A stretch of DNA of 64,000 bases from assembly GCF_004794465.1 (NCBI RefSeq), contig NZ_SSDJ01000139.1, positions 114,014-178,013 on the forward strand, read 5' to 3'. The position numbers and the translations under genes are program-made. The DNA comes from Microbacterium sp. K24 (lineage in GTDB: Bacteria > Actinomycetota > Actinomycetes > Actinomycetales > Microbacteriaceae). A model generated the notes under the pieces. That model saw nothing but the letters and a program-made list of their open reading frames with translations. It had not been told where the DNA came from and searched no databases. Of this stretch, positions 23,773 to 33,985 are shown piece after piece (position 1 is the first letter of the stretch; every line of letters begins with the position of its first letter).

Positions 23773-24282
23773 ATGGAGCCCCTTGCCCTTCGCCTCTGGC
23801 AGAACGATGACCTGCCGCTTCTCCACCGGGCGAACTCCCCCGAGATGACGGCACACCTCAACGGCCCCGAGACCATCGAGCAGGTCGAAGACCGACACGC
23901 CCGCTACCTCGGATACCTCGAGACGGGCGAGGCCCGGATGTTCGCGATCCTGCTCGGCGGGGTCGCCGTCGGGTCGATCGGGTACTGGAAAGTGACCTGG
24001 CGCGAGCAGGAGGCGTGGGAGACCGGATGGTTCGTGCTGCCCGAGGCGCAGGGACACGGCGTCGCCGCCCGCGCTCTCGCACTGCTGATCGACGACCTCC
24101 GCGAGGAGGAGGCCGAGAGCGGCAGACACGTGCTGGTGGCGTTCCCCGGGGTCGACAACCCGGCGTCGAACGCCGTCTGTCGCCGAGCAGGCTTCGAGTA
24201 CGTCGGTTCGACGACCGATGTCTTCCGCGAGCAGCCGCTCGTGATGAACGAATGCGCGCTCGACCTCGGCTCTCCCCGCTGA
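23773..24282 (+). CDS. GNAT-family N-acetyltransferase
   Basis: A 169-residue protein of the RimJ/RimL-like GNAT group. The acetyl-CoA site is seen around VLPEAQGHGVAARAL (about residues 90-105), and the C-terminal VDNPASNAVCRRAGFEYVG matches the usual N-x-x-S-x-x-x-x-x-x-x-G-F pattern. The acceptor is unknown. It stands alone, 40 bases after DagK, with a strong hairpin between its stop and ssrA. Confidence 0.85.
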   Translation: MEPLALRLWQNDDLPLLHRANSPEMTAHLNGPETIEQVEDRHARYLGYLETGEARMFAILLGGVAVGSIGYWKVTWREQEAWETGWFVLPEAQGHGVAARALALLIDDLREEEAESGRHVLVAFPGVDNPASNAVCRRAGFEYVGSTTDVFREQPLVMNECALDLGSPR

Positions 24283-24292
24283 GCGCACACGC

Positions 24293-24338
24293 AGAAGCCC
24301 CCTGTGTCCTCATTCTCATGAGTTCACAGGGGGCTTCT
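24293..24338. terminator. Bidirectional hairpin terminator between the GNAT gene and ssrA
   Basis: Perfect 14-base arms AGAAGCCCCCTGTG (24293-24306) and CACAGGGGGCTTCT (24325-24338) flank an 18-base loop. It is 16 bases beyond the tmRNA 3' end and 10 bases beyond the GNAT stop, so it can end both convergent transcripts. The U-run is short on each side. Confidence 0.85.
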
Positions 24339-24353
24339 CCCGCGACAACGGCT

Positions 24354-24723
24354 TGGTGGAGCTGGGGGGAATCGAACCCCCGTCCAACGCTGCTAATCCA
24401 CGCCTTCTCCGGGCGCAGTCTGTGAAGACGTTCTGCTCGGCTCCGACCTTTGTCACAGACACCTAAGTCGACGAGCCCAGCCTGGGAAGAGTCCCGCGTG
24501 ACGTCCAGACGCCGTCACACAGCAAGATTCCTAGATGACGCCAGGGTCCGTGTCGGAATCACACACGGTCTGACGGACTATCGGGCTCGCTTATGCAGCG
24601 AGGGCGAAGTCGTTGCGCTTGGTTTCGGCAACTATTTTTTTGCAGAGAGCGTTTACGAGATAACTCTGCATCCTCGGCCCGCTTCTCGTGGATACACAGG
24701 CGCTGTCGAAACCGATCAGCCCC
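24354..24723 (-). ncRNA. ssrA: Transfer-messenger RNA (tmRNA)
   Basis: The 370-base RNA rescues stalled ribosomes by trans-translation. Its 5' end GGGGCTGATCGGTTTCGACA and 3' end GGTTCGATTCCCCCCAGCTCC plus encoded CCA form the alanine-tRNA-like domain. The acceptor stem GGGGCTG pairs with CAGCTCC and has the G-U pair at position 3 needed for alanine charging. The tag reading frame ends KKIVAETKRNDFALAA followed by TAA at 24593-24591, a typical degradation tag ending in ALAA. The exact resume codon is uncertain. ORFs that cross this region on either strand are not genes. Confidence 0.98.
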
Positions 24724-24863
24724 GTGGTCCTTCTCTCGAAGGAGCCGCTGTCGCACTGTGGAATTGTCAGCCGGGTGACGAACACCCGAGCATCTCAGAC
24801 TACAACGTCGCGGGAGTCTGCGCCATTCCGCAGGGCCCGAGGGGGCTGGCGTAGAGTCGCCCC

Positions 24864-25526
24864 ATGAGCGATGTCACGGTCACCGTCCGCGGCGAGCACG
24901 AGGCGCGGGTCGCGCCGGAGCGCGCCACCATCAGCGTCAGCGTACGAGCAGAGGGGCCCGAACGCGCCTCCGTCGTCGACCACGTCATGACGCTCGCAGA
25001 GCCGGTGCGCGCCAGCATCACGCAGCGGGCGGATGCCGGGAGCGTCGTCGACTGGACGAGCAAGCGCCTCTCCGTCCGCGCGGAGCGCCCATGGAACAAC
25101 GACGGCAAACGCCTGGCGCCCGTGTACTACGCGAGCATCGATTTCACCGCGACCTTCGTCGAGGCGTCCGAGCTCTCCATCTGGGTGTCGGACATCTCGC
25201 CCTGGGACGGCGTCGAGGTCGGCTGGGTGAACTGGCACCTGACGCCCGAGACCAGCGCGCGCATCGAGCGCGAGGTCGCCGCGCAGGCCGTCGGCGTCGC
25301 GGTCACCCGGGCGGAGACCTACGCCCATGCCCTCGGCCTCGGCGAGGTCACCCCGCGCGAGATCGCCGACGTCGGCCTGATCTCGAGCGGTCAGCCGTCT
25401 CCGGCCGCCCCCATGATGAAGGCGCGCGGAGCCGCCTTCGCCGCAGACTCCGGCGCCGCGATGCAGTACGAACCCGAGGACATCGTGATCTCCGCGACCG
25501 TCGAGGCGCGGTTCCTGGCTCGCTGA
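24864..25526 (+). CDS. SIMPL-domain (DUF541) protein
   Basis: A 220-residue protein. The N-terminal VTVRGEHEARVAPERATISVSV and later ITRAETYA-like stretch (AVTRAETYAHALGLGEV) are the repeating beta-alpha pattern of the SIMPL/DUF541 family, whose members include oxidative-stress proteins such as E. coli YggE. Unlike many relatives it has no signal peptide, so it should be cytoplasmic. The function is unknown. TAGAGT (24852-24857) lies six bases before the ATG, indicating a leaderless mRNA. It is convergent with hflX, with six bases between the stops. Confidence 0.8.
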   Translation: MSDVTVTVRGEHEARVAPERATISVSVRAEGPERASVVDHVMTLAEPVRASITQRADAGSVVDWTSKRLSVRAERPWNNDGKRLAPVYYASIDFTATFVEASELSIWVSDISPWDGVEVGWVNWHLTPETSARIEREVAAQAVGVAVTRAETYAHALGLGEVTPREIADVGLISSGQPSPAAPMMKARGAAFAADSGAAMQYEPEDIVISATVEARFLAR

Positions 25527-25532
25527 GCGGAC

Positions 25533-27044
25533 TCAGACGGCGCGAGCGAACGGCGCCAGGTCGGCGGCGAGACGCTCAGAGACTCGGGCGTGCACGGCAG
25601 TGCCGTCCTCCCGGTGCTCGACCGACAGCAGCATCCCCGTCTCGTGGATCGCCGCGATCAGGTCTCCGCGGTCGTACGGGACCACCGCGTGCACCTCGAC
25701 CGCCGGCTTCGGCAGCGCCTCCTCGATGGCGGCGCGCAGCTCGGCGATGCCCTCGCCCGACCGTGACGAGACGAAATGGGCGTGCGGCTGCAGACCGCGG
25801 AGCACCATCCGCTCGTCCTCGCTGATCAGGTCGGCCTTGTTGAAGACCACGATCTCGGGCAGATCGCGAACGCCGACGTCGCCCATCACGTCGCGCACCG
25901 TCTGCAGCTGACCCGCCGGGTCGGGGTGCGATCCTTCGACGACGTGCAGCACGACGTCGGCCTGACCGACCTCCTCCAGCGTCGAGCGGAATGCCTCGAC
26001 CAGCTGATGCGGCAGGTTGCGGACGAAACCCACGGTGTCGGTGATCGTGTAGACACGACCGTCTTCGGTCTCCGAACGGCGCACAGTCGCGTCGAGGGTC
26101 GCGAACAGCGCGTTCTCGACGAGCACGCCCGCGCTCGTGAGCGCGTTCAGCAGACTGGACTTGCCGGCATTCGTGTACCCCGCGATCGCCACGGAAGGGA
26201 TCGTGTTGCGCTTGCGCTCGGCGCGCTTTGCCTCCCGAGCCGGACCGAAATCGCGGATCTGTCGGCGCAGCAGCGCCATCTTGGTGCGGATGCGACGACG
26301 ATCGAGTTCGATCTTGGTCTCACCGGGACCACGGGAACCCATTCCGGCGCCTCCGGCACCGACCTGTCCACCGGCCTGACGGCTCATCGAGTCACCCCAG
26401 CCGCGGAGGCGGGGAAGCAGGTATTCGAGCTGTGCGAGCTCGACCTGAGCCTTGCCCTCGCGGCTCTTGGCGTGCTGGCTGAAGATGTCGAGGATCACGG
26501 TCGTGCGGTCGATGACCTTCACCTTGACCACGTCTTCCAGTGCTCGACGCTGGCTCGGTGCGAGCTCGGTGTCGGCGATCACGGTGTCGGCGCCGACCGC
26601 CGCGACGATGTCCTTGAGCTCCTGCGCCTTGCCTCGACCGAGGTAGGTGGCGGCATCCGGGTGCGGACGGCGCTGGAGCACGCCGTCGAGCACGACGGCG
26701 CCCGCTGTCTCAGCCAGAGCGGCGAGTTCGCGCAGCGAATTCTCCGCGTCCTCCTGTGCACCCTGGGGGTAGACGCCCACGAGCACGACGTTCTCCAGTC
26801 GAAGCTGTCGGTACTCGACCTCGGTGACGTCTTCGAGTTCTGTCGAGAGGCCGCCGACGCGACGCAGCGCGTGGCGATCCTCGAGGTCCCACTGATTGCC
26901 GTCCGTCGTCGAGTGTGCGGCGGTCGAGTCGTCCTGCAGCGCCTGTGCGGCGCCGAAGACGCGAACCTCGGAGCGCTTCTCTGCGTTCGCGAGCACGCGG
27001 TCGAGCGCCTCGTCATCGGTGGAGTGTGTGGTGGTCTCCGTCAT
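25533..27044 (-). CDS. hflX: GTPase HflX
   Basis: This ribosome-associated GTPase splits stalled or heat-damaged 70S ribosomes. The 503 residues contain the N-terminal HflX domain with EVEYRQLRLENVVLVGVY, a glycine-rich linker GGQVGAGGAGMGSRGPGE before the GTPase domain, the P-loop GYTNAGKSSL, a switch region DTVGFVRNLPHQLVEAF and NKAD. The N-terminus carries an extra stretch of about 70 polar residues typical of actinobacterial forms. An AGGAACGG sequence precedes the ATG. It is monocistronic between two convergent/divergent genes. Confidence 0.96.
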   Translation of the reverse strand: MTETTTHSTDDEALDRVLANAEKRSEVRVFGAAQALQDDSTAAHSTTDGNQWDLEDRHALRRVGGLSTELEDVTEVEYRQLRLENVVLVGVYPQGAQEDAENSLRELAALAETAGAVVLDGVLQRRPHPDAATYLGRGKAQELKDIVAAVGADTVIADTELAPSQRRALEDVVKVKVIDRTTVILDIFSQHAKSREGKAQVELAQLEYLLPRLRGWGDSMSRQAGGQVGAGGAGMGSRGPGETKIELDRRRIRTKMALLRRQIRDFGPAREAKRAERKRNTIPSVAIAGYTNAGKSSLLNALTSAGVLVENALFATLDATVRRSETEDGRVYTITDTVGFVRNLPHQLVEAFRSTLEEVGQADVVLHVVEGSHPDPAGQLQTVRDVMGDVGVRDLPEIVVFNKADLISEDERMVLRGLQPHAHFVSSRSGEGIAELRAAIEEALPKPAVEVHAVVPYDRGDLIAAIHETGMLLSVEHREDGTAVHARVSERLAADLAPFARAV

Positions 27045-27111
27045 CCGTTCCTGATCTCTGCTTTCGTTGCGAGCCTTAACCTTAGCCCGGGGTGTCCGGT
27101 ACGCTCACCGT

Positions 27112-27753
27112 ATGGGGTCTGAACACTACTTCACTGCGGCCCCGGCAAGCCCCGAGAATCTGCGATCGATCCGTGTGTCACTCGCAGGCCGTGAGCTGGA
27201 TGTCACCACCGCGGGTGGCGTCTTCAGCCCGGATCGGCTGGATGCCGGCACCGCAGTGCTCCTCGCCAACATGCCCCCGGTCCCTCCGGGTGGCAATCTC
27301 CTGGACCTCGGGAGCGGCTGGGGTCCGATCACCCTGTCGATGGCCCTGGCCGCGCCGCACGCGACCGTGTGGGCCGTCGATGTGAACGAGCGAGCCCTCG
27401 ATCTCGTGCGCCGCAATGCTGCAGCCCTCGGTCTCTCCAATGTCAACGCTTCGCTGCCCGATGATGTTCCCGAAGACGTCACGTTCCGCACGATCCGCTC
27501 CAATCCGCCGATCCGCGTCGGGAAGAACGAGCTGCACGGCCTGTTGGAGCGCTGGATCCCGCGACTCGACGATCGCAGCGACGCGTGGCTCGTGGTGCAG
27601 CGGAACCTGGGGGCGGACTCTCTGCAGCGCTGGATCGGAGCGACGTTCCACCCGGGCTACAGCGTGTTCCGCACGGCGACCGGCAAGGGCTACCGCATCC
27701 TCAAGGTGCGCAAGCACGGAACTCCGGTGACGGAGCCGATCACCCTCAGCTGA
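27112..27753 (+). CDS. Class I SAM-dependent methyltransferase, RsmC-like
   Basis: A 213-residue methyltransferase. Motif I is LLDLGSGWGPI, and the catalytic motif is NPPIRVGK, which is characteristic of N2-guanine rRNA methyltransferases of the RsmC/RlmG group. Compared with E. coli RsmC it lacks the N-terminal duplicated domain, as other actinobacterial forms do. It likely modifies 16S rRNA, but the target base is inferred. TACGCT (27100-27105) precedes the ATG by six bases. It diverges from hflX, and the two ribosome-related genes are 68 bases apart. Confidence 0.87.
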   Translation: MGSEHYFTAAPASPENLRSIRVSLAGRELDVTTAGGVFSPDRLDAGTAVLLANMPPVPPGGNLLDLGSGWGPITLSMALAAPHATVWAVDVNERALDLVRRNAAALGLSNVNASLPDDVPEDVTFRTIRSNPPIRVGKNELHGLLERWIPRLDDRSDAWLVVQRNLGADSLQRWIGATFHPGYSVFRTATGKGYRILKVRKHGTPVTEPITLS

Positions 27754-27771
27754 GCCGCGCCTGCCCGCCGC

Positions 27772-28644
27772 TCAGATCAGGTCGACCTCGCCCTGGAACA
27801 CGAGCTGCGCGGGACCGGCCAGCCCGACGTGCTCGCCGTCCTCCGCCGGGAACATGCGCACGCTGAGCGTGCCGCCGGGCACCTCGACCTGCCAGTTGTT
27901 CGGCGCCTGCTCGCCCGCCCAGTACCGTACCGCGAGGGCGGTCGCCGCGATCCCGGTACCGCAGCTGAGGGTCTCGCCGACGCCCCGCTCGTGGACGCGC
28001 ATGGTCACGTGACCGATGCCGTCGCGCACCAGCGGCTCACCGGGCACGACGAACTCGATGTTCGCACCCGCGGGCAGCACGGGGTCGAGATCCGGGGCTC
28101 GGTGCAGTTCGACCGACGCGAGCTCCGCTTCGGAGGCGAGAGCGACGACCACATGCGGATTGCCGATGTCGATACCGAGGCCGGGCCGCGTCACGGGCAG
28201 GCCGTCGACGCGCACGAGCGGGTCGTCTCCGGAGAGCTTCCAGAGTCCCAGATCGACCTGGTAGCCCGTTGCACTCCGCGTCACGTCGCGGACACCGGCC
28301 CGGGTTCCGATCGGCAGGGTCGAACCCTGCTCGATGCTCGCGAGTCCGGCGCGCACGAGGAAATGCGCGAAGACCCGGATGCCGTTTCCGCACATCTCGG
28401 CGATCGAGCCGTCGGCGTTGCGATAGTCCATGAACCATTCGGCGTCGGGCTCTTCCGCGAGGGCGGCCGCACCTTCGGGGATCGCGGAGGATCGCACCAC
28501 CCGCAGGATGCCGTCGGCCCCGATCCCGAAGTGCCGGTCGCAGAGCACGGCGACCTGCTCGACCGTCAGATCGAGCTCCCCGTTGGGGTCGGCGATGATG
28601 ATGAAGTCGTTGCCGGTGCCGTGTCCCTTGGTGAATGCGACCAT
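27772..28644 (-). CDS. dapF: Diaminopimelate epimerase
   Basis: It interconverts LL- and meso-diaminopimelate for lysine and peptidoglycan synthesis. The two catalytic cysteines are in [13 protein letters not shown] and [11 protein letters not shown], and the protein starts with [12 protein letters not shown], all diagnostic. The 290-residue length is normal. TAGACT (complement of 28651-28656) is six bases from the ATG, suggesting a leaderless mRNA. dapA and dapB lie elsewhere in this window, so the pathway genes are dispersed. Confidence 0.97.
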   Translation of the reverse strand: MVAFTKGHGTGNDFIIIADPNGELDLTVEQVAVLCDRHFGIGADGILRVVRSSAIPEGAAALAEEPDAEWFMDYRNADGSIAEMCGNGIRVFAHFLVRAGLASIEQGSTLPIGTRAGVRDVTRSATGYQVDLGLWKLSGDDPLVRVDGLPVTRPGLGIDIGNPHVVVALASEAELASVELHRAPDLDPVLPAGANIEFVVPGEPLVRDGIGHVTMRVHERGVGETLSCGTGIAATALAVRYWAGEQAPNNWQVEVPGGTLSVRMFPAEDGEHVGLAGPAQLVFQGEVDLI

Positions 28645-28688
28645 GATCCCAGTCTAGGGATTACGAAAGGCACCCCGGAACGCACGCC

Positions 28689-29216
28689 TCAGCCGCGCAG
28701 CACCCGGTAGCGCCCGCACAGGAAGTTGCGGTTGCGAGCGACGTCGAGCAGCTCGAGGTCGAGTACGCGTGGCAGGAGCGGAGCGCCGGAGCCGAGCGTC
28801 ACCGGCGCGAACTGCACCCACACCTCGTCGAGCAGACCGGCGTCGGCGAACTGCCCGGCGAGGTCTCCCCCGCCGATCACCCAGAGATCCTTGCCGTCGG
28901 CGGCCGCGACCATCTCGGCATGCACCCCGGCGACGTCGCCCTGCGTGAGGCGGATGTCGGCCCCTTCGGCGATCTCGAGTTCGCGGTGCGTGAAGACCCA
29001 GGCCGGCTGCGTGTACCCCCAGCGGCCCTCTTCGTGCTGCATCACCCATTCGTACGTCGAGGCACCCATCGCGAGTGCGCCGATCGTCTTCTCGAACCCC
29101 TGATAGGCCATGGGGCCGTCAGGGTCGATGTCCTGCTTCAGCAACCAGTCGAGGGAGTGCTCGGCGGTCGCGATGAACCCGTCGAGACTGGACGCTGTGA
29201 AGAAGTGTGTCGTCAT
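28689..29216 (-). CDS. RibD C-terminal / dihydrofolate reductase-like protein
   Basis: A 175-residue protein of the RibD_C family, which resembles DHFR and the reductase half of riboflavin RibD. It shows FFTASSLDGFIA at the start, GASTYEW and DLWVIGGGDLAGQF. Free-standing members are common in actinobacteria and mostly uncharacterised, so calling it a folate enzyme would be unsafe. The ATG at 29216 is chosen because the family begins at MTTHFFTASSLDGF. It lies between miaA and dapF on the same strand. Confidence 0.85.
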   Translation of the reverse strand: MTTHFFTASSLDGFIATAEHSLDWLLKQDIDPDGPMAYQGFEKTIGALAMGASTYEWVMQHEEGRWGYTQPAWVFTHRELEIAEGADIRLTQGDVAGVHAEMVAAADGKDLWVIGGGDLAGQFADAGLLDEVWVQFAPVTLGSGAPLLPRVLDLELLDVARNRNFLCGRYRVLRG

Positions 29217-29254
29217 GCCCGAGAGCATGCCAGCGGCCACCGACATCCGGTGGG

Positions 29255-30169
29255 TCAGGCCTCGAGGACGGCATCGACGCCCACAGGCGCGTCATACCAC
29301 TCCAGCTCGCGGTAGCGCTTGAACCAGGAGACCTGACGCCGGGCGTACCGGCGCGTGAGCGCCTGCGTCTCGGCGATCGCCTCACCCTCGGACAGACGAC
29401 CGTCGAGCTGTCCGAGCGCCTGCGCGTAGCCGATCGCGCGGCTCGCGGTGGCACCGCTTTCAAGACCCCTGTCGCGGAGGTCGGCGACCTCACTGACGAG
29501 GCCTGCCTCCCACATCCGATCGACGCGGGCATCGAGCCTCTCGACCAGGTCCGCGCGGTCGACGCGCAGACCGATCATGCGGGTGCGCGGATGCCAGAGA
29601 ACCGGGTGCTCGGGAAGCACGGCGCCATGGGTCTCGTTACCCTGCTCCAGCACCTCCAGGGCGCGGATCACACGGCGACCGTTGCGGGGATCGACCCGGG
29701 CCGCGGTCTCCGGATCAAGAGTCCGGAGACGCGCGAGGAGGGCGTCGAGGCCGTCGGACTCCAGCTCGCGCTCGAGGCGCTCGCGGATCGCCGGATCACG
29801 GGGCGGGAAGTGGAACTCGTACACGACGCTCGACACGTAGAGACCGGAGCCGCCGACCAGGATCGCGTCGCCACCGCGCTCGTGGATGGCCGCGATGGAC
29901 GCGCGCGCCAGCGGCTGATACCAGGCGACCGCGGCCTCCTGATCGACCTCGCGCACATCGAAGAGATGATGCGGGATACCCCTGCGTTCGGCGACGGGGA
30001 GCTTCGCGGTGCCGATGTCCATGCCGCGGTACAGCTGCATGGCATCGGCATTGACGATCTCCGCAGGATTGCCCTGCGCGCGCAGTGCTTCAGCGAGGTC
30101 GAGAGCGAGGTCGCTCTTACCGGTGCCGGTCGCGCCGACGATGGCCCAGAGTCGTGGCCCGGCGGTCAC
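29255..30169 (-). CDS. miaA: tRNA dimethylallyltransferase
   Basis: It adds the dimethylallyl group to A37 of tRNAs reading UNN codons. The 304 residues show the P-loop [33 protein letters not shown] and [12 protein letters not shown] at the C-terminus. The GTG start at 30169 overlaps the miaB stop as GTGA. The longer in-frame reading would extend into miaB and is rejected. It forms an operon with miaB, the next enzyme of the same tRNA modification (ms2i6A). Confidence 0.96.
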   Translation of the reverse strand: MTAGPRLWAIVGATGTGKSDLALDLAEALRAQGNPAEIVNADAMQLYRGMDIGTAKLPVAERRGIPHHLFDVREVDQEAAVAWYQPLARASIAAIHERGGDAILVGGSGLYVSSVVYEFHFPPRDPAIRERLERELESDGLDALLARLRTLDPETAARVDPRNGRRVIRALEVLEQGNETHGAVLPEHPVLWHPRTRMIGLRVDRADLVERLDARVDRMWEAGLVSEVADLRDRGLESGATASRAIGYAQALGQLDGRLSEGEAIAETQALTRRYARRQVSWFKRYRELEWYDAPVGVDAVLEA

Positions 30170-31713
30170 ACGCCGACGCGCAGGGTCGGCAGTCCGAGCG
30201 AGACGGCACGCGGCCCGCCGTCTGACGCCGGTGCCGGCACCGCGCACGACTCGGACTGGGCCCGATCCCAGGCGTCACCGCCGCGTGTCCGGCGGATGCG
30301 CAGCGGTGCGCCGGTGGGGTCGTCGGCGAGCAGATGGAAGGGAGCCGCGTGGGTGACGGTCACGGTGACGACGTCTCCCGGCCGCGGAAGGTCGGAACCG
30401 GGTGTCACCTCGAAGTGGACGAGGCGGTTGTCTTCGCCGCGACCGGTGAGACGGTGCGTCTCCGCGTCCTTCTTGCCCTCGCCCGTCGAGACGAGCACCT
30501 CGATCTCACGCCCGATCTGCTTCTGGTTCTCTTCGAGCGAGATGCGTTCCTGGAGCGCGATGAGCCGGTTGTATCGCGCTTGCACGATCTCCTTGGGCAC
30601 CTGGTCTTCCATCGTGGCGGCAGGCGTGCCCTCACGGATCGAGTACTGGAAGGTGAAGGCGCCGGAGAAGCGCGCCTGCTCGACGACGCGCATCGTGTCT
30701 TCGAAGTCTTCCTCGGTCTCGCCGGGGAATCCGACGATGATGTCGGTCGTGATCGCGGCGTGGGGAATGCGCTCACGCACCCGATCGAGAATGCCGAGGA
30801 ACCGCTCACTGCGGTACGAGCGTCGCATCGCCTTGAGGATGCGGTCGCTGCCCGACTGGAGGGGCATGTGCAGCTGCGGCATCACGCTGGGGGTCTCCGC
30901 CATCGCGTCGATGACGTCGTCGGTGAAGGCGGCGGGGTGCGGGCTGGTGAAACGGATGCGCTCGAGGCCGTCGATCTCGCCGGCGGCCCGCAGGAGCTTG
31001 CCGAACGCCTGGCGGTCGCCGAACTCGACGCCGTAGGAGTTCACGTTCTGGCCGAGCAGGGTGACCTCGATCGCGCCGTCGTCGACGAGCAGGCGGATCT
31101 CGTTGAGGATGTCGCCGGGGCGGCGATCCTTCTCCTTGCCACGCAGGCTCGGCACGATGCAGAACGTGCAGGTGTTGTTGCAGCCGACCGAGATCGACAC
31201 CCAGCCGCTGTGTGCCGAGTCCCGCTTGGTCGGCAGCGTCGAGGGGAAGACCTCGAGCGACTCGAGGATCTCGAGCTCCGCATCGCCGTTGTGACGCGCG
31301 CGCTCGAGGAGTCCGGGGAGGGAGCCCATGTTGTGCGTGCCGAAGACGACATCGACCCAGGGTGCCTTGTCGAGCACGGCCTGCTTGTCCATCTGGGCGA
31401 GGCACCCGCCGACGGCGATCTGCATGCCGTCCTTGCGGCGCTTCACCGACGCGAGGTGACCGAGCGTGCCGTAGAGCTTTCCGGCCGCGTTGTCGCGGAC
31501 GGCACAGGTGTTGATGATCACGACGTCGGCTTCGGCGCCTTCGCTCGCTCGCACATAACCGGCGCTCTCCAGGGAGCCGGAAAGCCGCTCGGAATCGTGC
31601 ACGTTCATCTGGCACCCGAAGGTGCGCACTTCGTATGATCGCTGTCGGCCGTCGACGTCGATGGCCGCCGACGACGCGCTGATGATCGTCGGCTCGCTCC
31701 GGGGGATAGTCAT
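30166..31713 (-). CDS. miaB: tRNA-2-methylthio-N6-dimethylallyladenosine synthase
   Basis: This radical-SAM methylthiotransferase adds the methylthio group to i6A37. The 515 residues have the N-terminal UPF0004 cysteines ([20 protein letters not shown]), the radical SAM CxxxCxxC motif in [14 protein letters not shown] and a C-terminal TRAM domain. A tail of about 60 residues after TRAM (GGDAWDRAQ onward) is low in similarity to the core. The ATG at 31713 has GGGAGG upstream. The in-frame start at 31740 is less likely. It overlaps miaA by four bases. Confidence 0.96.
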   Translation of the reverse strand: MTIPRSEPTIISASSAAIDVDGRQRSYEVRTFGCQMNVHDSERLSGSLESAGYVRASEGAEADVVIINTCAVRDNAAGKLYGTLGHLASVKRRKDGMQIAVGGCLAQMDKQAVLDKAPWVDVVFGTHNMGSLPGLLERARHNGDAELEILESLEVFPSTLPTKRDSAHSGWVSISVGCNNTCTFCIVPSLRGKEKDRRPGDILNEIRLLVDDGAIEVTLLGQNVNSYGVEFGDRQAFGKLLRAAGEIDGLERIRFTSPHPAAFTDDVIDAMAETPSVMPQLHMPLQSGSDRILKAMRRSYRSERFLGILDRVRERIPHAAITTDIIVGFPGETEEDFEDTMRVVEQARFSGAFTFQYSIREGTPAATMEDQVPKEIVQARYNRLIALQERISLEENQKQIGREIEVLVSTGEGKKDAETHRLTGRGEDNRLVHFEVTPGSDLPRPGDVVTVTVTHAAPFHLLADDPTGAPLRIRRTRGGDAWDRAQSESCAVPAPASDGGPRAVSLGLPTLRVGV

Positions 31714-31760
31714 GATCCTCCCATTGTACGAGCGGATCACGGGCGCCGGAGCGAGTCGGC

Positions 31761-32660
31761 TCAGTCGGAATCCACGAAGCGCACACCCGAAGATGACCCG
31801 CCCGAGGAGACCTCACGCAGAGCCGTCTTCGCCGCGTTCATCGCCACGGAGCCGTTGTATCCGCGTCGGGCGAGCTGTCCGATCAACCGTCGCAGTGCGG
31901 TGTCGTTGTCGAGCCTGCTCATCGAGCGTGCCTTCGTCCGCGCGAAGTCCAGAGCCCGCTCGGCGTCATCGTCGGGCAGTTCGTCGAGAGCCGCGTCGAT
32001 CACGTCGCGCGAAAGACCGCGCTGAGACAGGGCGCGCGACAGTGCTACGCGACCCTGTCCCTTGCGTTCCACCCCCGACGTGACGAGCAGTCCGGCGAGG
32101 ACCGCGTCATCGAGGTAGTGCCGGCGGCTGAAGTCATCGATCACGTCGTCGATCTGGCCCGCATCGAGACCGTGCCCTCGCAGCACCAGCCGCGCCTCGG
32201 AGATCGAGAGCGACTTGGCGCGAAGCTTGCGGAGCAGAGACTGCTCCGCTGTCGCGCGGATCTCGTCCGGTGACCGCATCGGCTCGGATGGGTCGTCGTC
32301 CAGTGTGGCCTGAGGGTCGCGCAGGGCACGAAGCCTCGGCGCGGACTTCTCTGCGGGCCCCTTCTCGTCCGGTGACTCCCCCGCCGCTGCCGCCCTCGCC
32401 GCCGCGCCTCGGGCCGGGTGGCGATCGCTCGGCGTTCCGACCTCTCGGTCGTCGCCGATGGGCGTCGGCTCAGACGAACCGTCCCACGTCGAACGCCACA
32501 GCCCGGCGTCGCCGGTACGTCGCGGCACGATCTTCTCGGCGTCGATGGCCTCGGCGGCAGAGGGCCTCACCGAGGTCGTCTCCGGGTCGGTCGCCTTCTT
32601 GCCGAAGAGAGGGATGATGGGGGCGATCCGCTCGGAATCGCCCCCACGTGTGTCACTCAT
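31761..32660 (-). CDS. recX: Regulatory protein RecX with long N-terminal extension
   Basis: RecX binds RecA filaments and limits their activity. The RecX core of three-helix repeats covers about residues 130-290 (for example [44 protein letters not shown]). The first 130 residues are a charged, low-complexity region rich in Ala, Asp and Pro, so the protein is 299 residues rather than the usual 150-200. The start overlaps the recA stop (TGATG), so recA and recX are coupled. Confidence 0.9.
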   Translation of the reverse strand: MSDTRGGDSERIAPIIPLFGKKATDPETTSVRPSAAEAIDAEKIVPRRTGDAGLWRSTWDGSSEPTPIGDDREVGTPSDRHPARGAAARAAAAGESPDEKGPAEKSAPRLRALRDPQATLDDDPSEPMRSPDEIRATAEQSLLRKLRAKSLSISEARLVLRGHGLDAGQIDDVIDDFSRRHYLDDAVLAGLLVTSGVERKGQGRVALSRALSQRGLSRDVIDAALDELPDDDAERALDFARTKARSMSRLDNDTALRRLIGQLARRGYNGSVAMNAAKTALREVSSGGSSSGVRFVDSD

Positions 32661-33718
32661 CAGGCCGGACGACGCTCGGCGAGCTCGTCAGCAGCCACAG
32701 GAGCCTCGGGAATCGCGACGTGTCCGCCGATACCCAGCTTCTGCTTGATCTGCGTCTCGATCGCGAGAGCGACGTCGACGTTGTTGAGCAGGAAGGTGCG
32801 CGCGTTCTCCTTGCCCTGACCCAGCTGGTCTCCGTCGTAGGTGTACCAGGAGCCGGACTTCTTCACGATCCCGTGCTCGACGCCGAAGTCGATCAGGCTG
32901 CCTTCGCGCGAGATCCCGACGCCGTAGAGGATGTCGAACTCCGCCTGCTTGAAGGGCGGAGCCATCTTGTTCTTGACGACCTTGACCCTGGTGCGGTTTC
33001 CGACTGCGTCGGTGCCGTCTTTCAGCGTCTCGATTCGACGGATGTCGAGTCGCACCGACGCGTAGAACTTCAGGGCCTTACCGCCGGCCGTGGTCTCCGG
33101 AGACCCGAAGAAGACACCGATCTTCTCACGCAGCTGGTTGATGAAGATCATCGTCGTGTTGGTCTGGTTCAGACCACCGGTGAGCTTTCGCAGCGCCTGC
33201 GACATCAGTCGCGCCTGCAGACCCACGTGGGAGTCGCCCATCTCGCCTTCGATCTCGGCACGCGGCACGAGAGCGGCCACGGAGTCGATGACGATGAGGT
33301 CGATCGCCCCGGAGCGCACGAGCATGTCGGCGATCTCGAGGGCCTGCTCACCCGTGTCGGGCTGCGAGACGAGGAGCGCGTCGATGTCGACGCCGAGCTT
33401 GGCCGCGTAGTCGGGGTCGAGCGCGTGCTCGGCATCGATGAACGCGGCGATGCCGCCGGCACGCTGCGCATTCGCGATCGCGTGCAGGGTGAGCGTCGTC
33501 TTACCGGAGGATTCCGGTCCGTAGATCTCCACGATGCGACCACGCGGAAGGCCTCCGACGCCGAGAGCGACGTCGAGCGCGATGGAGCCGGTCGGGATGA
33601 CGGCGACGGGTGCGCGATCATCGCTGCCCAGTCGCATGACCGATCCCTTGCCGAACTGGCGGTCGATCTGGGCGAGTGCTGTCTCGAGGGACTTCTCGCG
33701 GTCGGCGGGTGATGGCAT
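32660..33718 (-). CDS. recA: Recombinase RecA
   Basis: It forms filaments on single-stranded DNA for homologous recombination and triggers LexA self-cleavage. The 352 residues include Walker [23 protein letters not shown], and the loop 2 region [22 protein letters not shown]. No intein is present. The start has AAGGAG eight bases upstream. About 200 bases upstream lies a LexA-box-like sequence (33914-33929) in the 267-base gap to the DUF3046 gene. Confidence 0.99.
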   Translation of the reverse strand: MPSPADREKSLETALAQIDRQFGKGSVMRLGSDDRAPVAVIPTGSIALDVALGVGGLPRGRIVEIYGPESSGKTTLTLHAIANAQRAGGIAAFIDAEHALDPDYAAKLGVDIDALLVSQPDTGEQALEIADMLVRSGAIDLIVIDSVAALVPRAEIEGEMGDSHVGLQARLMSQALRKLTGGLNQTNTTMIFINQLREKIGVFFGSPETTAGGKALKFYASVRLDIRRIETLKDGTDAVGNRTRVKVVKNKMAPPFKQAEFDILYGVGISREGSLIDFGVEHGIVKKSGSWYTYDGDQLGQGKENARTFLLNNVDVALAIETQIKQKLGIGGHVAIPEAPVAADELAERRPA

Positions 33719-33913
33719 GGTCTGCTCCTTCTGCTCGCGTGGTGCCGCCTGTAGGCTGCCGCGGCACTCCCGACTGGGAGCAACTCTCCGACAAGGCGTA
33801 TGGCTCTGGGCCTGTTCTTCACCGTAGAAGGAGCCACCGACATTGCATCGGCTTTTCCATGAACTGTGCGAAACGAAACTCAGTGACCACTTGTGCAGAA
33901 GAATACGCCCGCT

Positions 33914-33929
33914 TCGAACGAATCTTCGA
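33914..33929. promoter_or_regulatory. Candidate LexA (SOS) box upstream of recA
   Basis: TCGAAC-GAAT-CTTCGA differs at one base from the symmetrical actinobacterial SOS box TCGAACNNNNGTTCGA. It lies 195 bases upstream of recA and just upstream of a minus-strand TATTCT (33905-33900), so a repressor here would cover the -35 region. The match and location are seen. Function is inferred. Confidence 0.6.
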
Positions 33930-33985
33930 CAACACGCCGTGATCGGCGTGTCGGAGTCCGCACGACTCGAACGCGACGAGGACCG

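Noticed and set aside
24450..24854. A 134-codon plus-strand frame and short minus-strand frames over 24450-24854
   Set aside because: They cross the tmRNA gene. The only translated part there is the short tag.
33772..33794. TTGTCGGAG on the minus strand upstream of recA as a PafBC-type (RecA-NDp) promoter
   Set aside because: The motif TTGTCRGTG is matched at 8 of 9 bases, but no TANNNT follows after eight bases, where CCAGTC is found.
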